Positions 62,781 through 64,000 of a stretch of DNA of 64,000 nt are shown piece by piece (position 1 is the stretch's first letter; every line of letters starts with the position of its first letter). Source of the DNA: Ascoidea asiatica (Eukaryota > Ascomycota > Saccharomycetes > Ascoideales > Ascoideaceae); NCBI GenBank assembly GCA_001600695.1, contig BCKQ01000010.1:176958-240957 (forward strand), read 5' to 3'. A program made the position numbers and the translations under genes. Below the pieces are notes generated by a model that saw only the letters and a program-made list of their open reading frames with translations, did not search any database and was not told where the DNA came from.

Positions 62781-63291
62781 GTGAAACTGTGGAAAAAAAA
62801 GTTTTGGGTTTTGAGGCTGAAAATGTGGAAGACACCACTAATTCATTTCACATGCAAATGATGGAGATTTTTGTAACAGGTGCAATTGGGCATGCTGATG
62901 CTAACACATTGATGTATGAGACTAAAGTATTGAAAATTGGCAATAATGGCTATTTTCATGAGAGACTTAATAGTTGGATTGTGAGACTCAAAACCTGACC
63001 AGGGAGGCGGAATTATTGATTTATGGGAGATAGTACGTAAAAATAACATATAAATTTGAGNCATGCTTTACTGGGAGGAGATCCATAAAGATGGCGTTGA
63101 TTTGATACAAAAATTAAAAAATGTTAAAGGATAGGCTAGGACGGAAGATAAACGGAAATTAAAACCGTGGACGAATATATGACAAATGGAACTAAGTAAT
63201 TTCAATTTATATTTAAATCATTTCCTTACAATTCTTACTTGGTATCCATACCTTGAATGTACCTGTGACGGCAGGTATTATAAAGTATTGA

Positions 63292-64000
63292 TTATCTAGA
63301 CACAAATAGTTTTAGATGATAGCCACTGAAGCGCCCTTCAAAATTGNTCCATCCAATTCTGATAAAATATATCTTCCATATCCATTATATTTGAGATAAA
63401 ATATGGCCCTAACCGCCTGGATCTATAGTCAGACCTACGATCACTTTTAATTTTTTTATTTGATAATAAAACTAATGTCCCTTTTTTAAAAGGTTTAAAT
63501 CTAACAATGTTTCTAGCGTCATAATATTTTTTATTGTAGGTTCTTATTGTTTCCAAATTATTACCAGACACTGCTTGAATAGATACCATAAGTTCAAATT
63601 GAGCAGCTCTAATTAATAGAAGTTCTAAACTTGTAAGTTTTTTAGCATATTTTCCAGGAAACGATGACACTAAATGGTCAATAGACAAAGGAAGCATCAA
63701 ACCATACATCAAAAAATAAGGACTATAACCTGTACTTTGCTTGGTAATAACCCGATCAACAAAAAGAATTGCATTTAGATGTTTGACCCATGNGCCAAAC
63801 TGAGCAACTTTTTCTAATCGTTCTTTTAGAACCTTGGGTCCTCTTTCCACCAAGCCGTTGGCCTTAGGGTCGTAAGGGGATGTAGTGATGTTTTTAATAC
63901 CAATNTTTTGTAATAAAATTGGAACAACTCCTTTATTCTCAGGCCCTCCATCATGTTTTATATTCAAGACTTGACCATAACGACAAAAAATATCTTGGTA
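63292..64000 (-). mobile_element. Ty3/gypsy-type LTR retrotransposon, integrase 3' end (frame-disrupted, runs off the window)
   Basis: C-terminal part of a Ty3/gypsy integrase; its 5' part lies beyond the right edge and the frame is open to base 64000. The segment KHDGGPENKG carries the second catalytic Asp. PKANGLVERGPKVLKERL carries the catalytic Glu, in the P-x-ANG-VERG context of fungal gypsy elements. A GPY/F-type C-terminal domain follows (KPFKKGTLVLL then RLGPYF). The first frame stops at 63338, but the expected downstream pattern continues in the other two minus frames: YILSELDG after a shift near 63385, then GRFSGYHLKLF after a second shift next to the N at 63347, ending in a TAA at 63292-63294. 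Either the copy is decayed or the assembly has two single-base errors. Confidence 0.85.

Larger units (their letters stand above)
60792..63291. other. 2.5-kb region between zinc-finger gene and retroelement
   Basis: It holds the zinc-finger gene promoter (AT-rich to about 61300) and ACTACTACT-type runs near 61394. A TAACGT hexamer array is at 61947-61982 and CACGTG near 62303. AAAAAAGGGGG lies at about 62385-62395 and a 43-bp tandem repeat at 62621-62780. A frame at 62768-62998 (+) is non-AT-biased but lacks an ATG start and any recognised domain. The retroelement's 3' LTR should be within this region if the element is complete, but I could not fix its ends. Confidence 0.55.

Noticed and set aside
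63200-63230. AAATCA followed by TTTCCTTA as the right edge of the 3' LTR
   Set aside because: It would fit an LTR ending in CA beside a purine-rich tract on the minus strand, but no second LTR copy is available to confirm the boundary.
1-64000. CRISPR arrays, bacterial operons, Shine-Dalgarno sites
   Set aside because: The DNA is eukaryotic; tandem arrays seen here have no spacer structure.

Overview
This window is nuclear DNA from an AT-rich ascomycete yeast, most likely subphylum Saccharomycotina. The evidence is the gene set (orthologues of SKY1, PSE1, ARV1, DFG5/DCW1, HEM25, UTR4, NSE4, TMT1, RPC25, ALG14, CYC1, RSM24, RAD57, ELP4, FYV7, RUD3, BUB1), the dense packing, mostly intronless genes, Asn/Asp/Ser-rich low-complexity insertions and two eukaryotic tRNA genes. 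I cannot name the species. CTG codons are rare and I found none at a conserved position, so the reading of CTG is unresolved. Scattered single N bases sit inside otherwise intact reading frames and look like ambiguous assembly calls.

Layout. 0-13 kb: SKY1 and PSE1 (convergent), a zinc alcohol dehydrogenase, ARV1 and a GPI-anchored DFG5/DCW1 mannosidase whose stop codon overlaps that of ARV1. 13-28 kb: an unrecognised Asn-rich gene, the mitochondrial glycine carrier HEM25, an acidic ECM13-like protein, UTR4 and NSE4 (convergent, 10 bp apart), a Vps3844-type membrane protein, a secreted HExxH metallopeptidase-like protein and a TMT1-type methyltransferase. 28-47 kb: RPC25, ALG14, an intron-containing cytochrome c gene that is easy to miss, a protein with a possible velvet-like domain, RSM24, RAD57, two tandem PNGase A-type genes, ELP4 and FYV7. 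47-56 kb: tRNA-Thr(AGT), the golgin RUD3, PBR1, an intron-containing tRNA-Arg(ACG) and a BUB1-type checkpoint kinase that also carries Mad3-type KEN boxes. 56-64 kb: a gene-poor stretch with a single C2H2 zinc-finger gene, simple repeats, a 43-bp tandem repeat, an inverted repeat and, at the right edge, the 3' end of a Ty3/gypsy-type integrase with two frame breaks.

The genes are mostly independent housekeeping functions with no operon logic. Some themes recur: glycoprotein synthesis, processing and the cell wall (ALG14, two PNGase A proteins, DFG5/DCW1), mitochondrial function (HEM25, CYC1, RSM24) and genome stability (NSE4, RAD57, BUB1). Several promoters contain plausible sites that fit the gene's role: CCAATNA boxes before CYC1, ACGCGT before RAD57, CACGAAA before NSE4, and CACGTG/ATCACATG before the methionine-salvage gene UTR4. 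Spacers on the 5' side of genes often hold GC-rich islands and 7-bp microsatellites, whereas spacers between convergent genes are uniformly AT-rich.

The most notable points are the MADBUB-like BUB1, the possible velvet-domain protein, the diverged PNGase A pair, and the gene-poor retroelement-flanked right end, which could be close to a centromere or a subtelomere.
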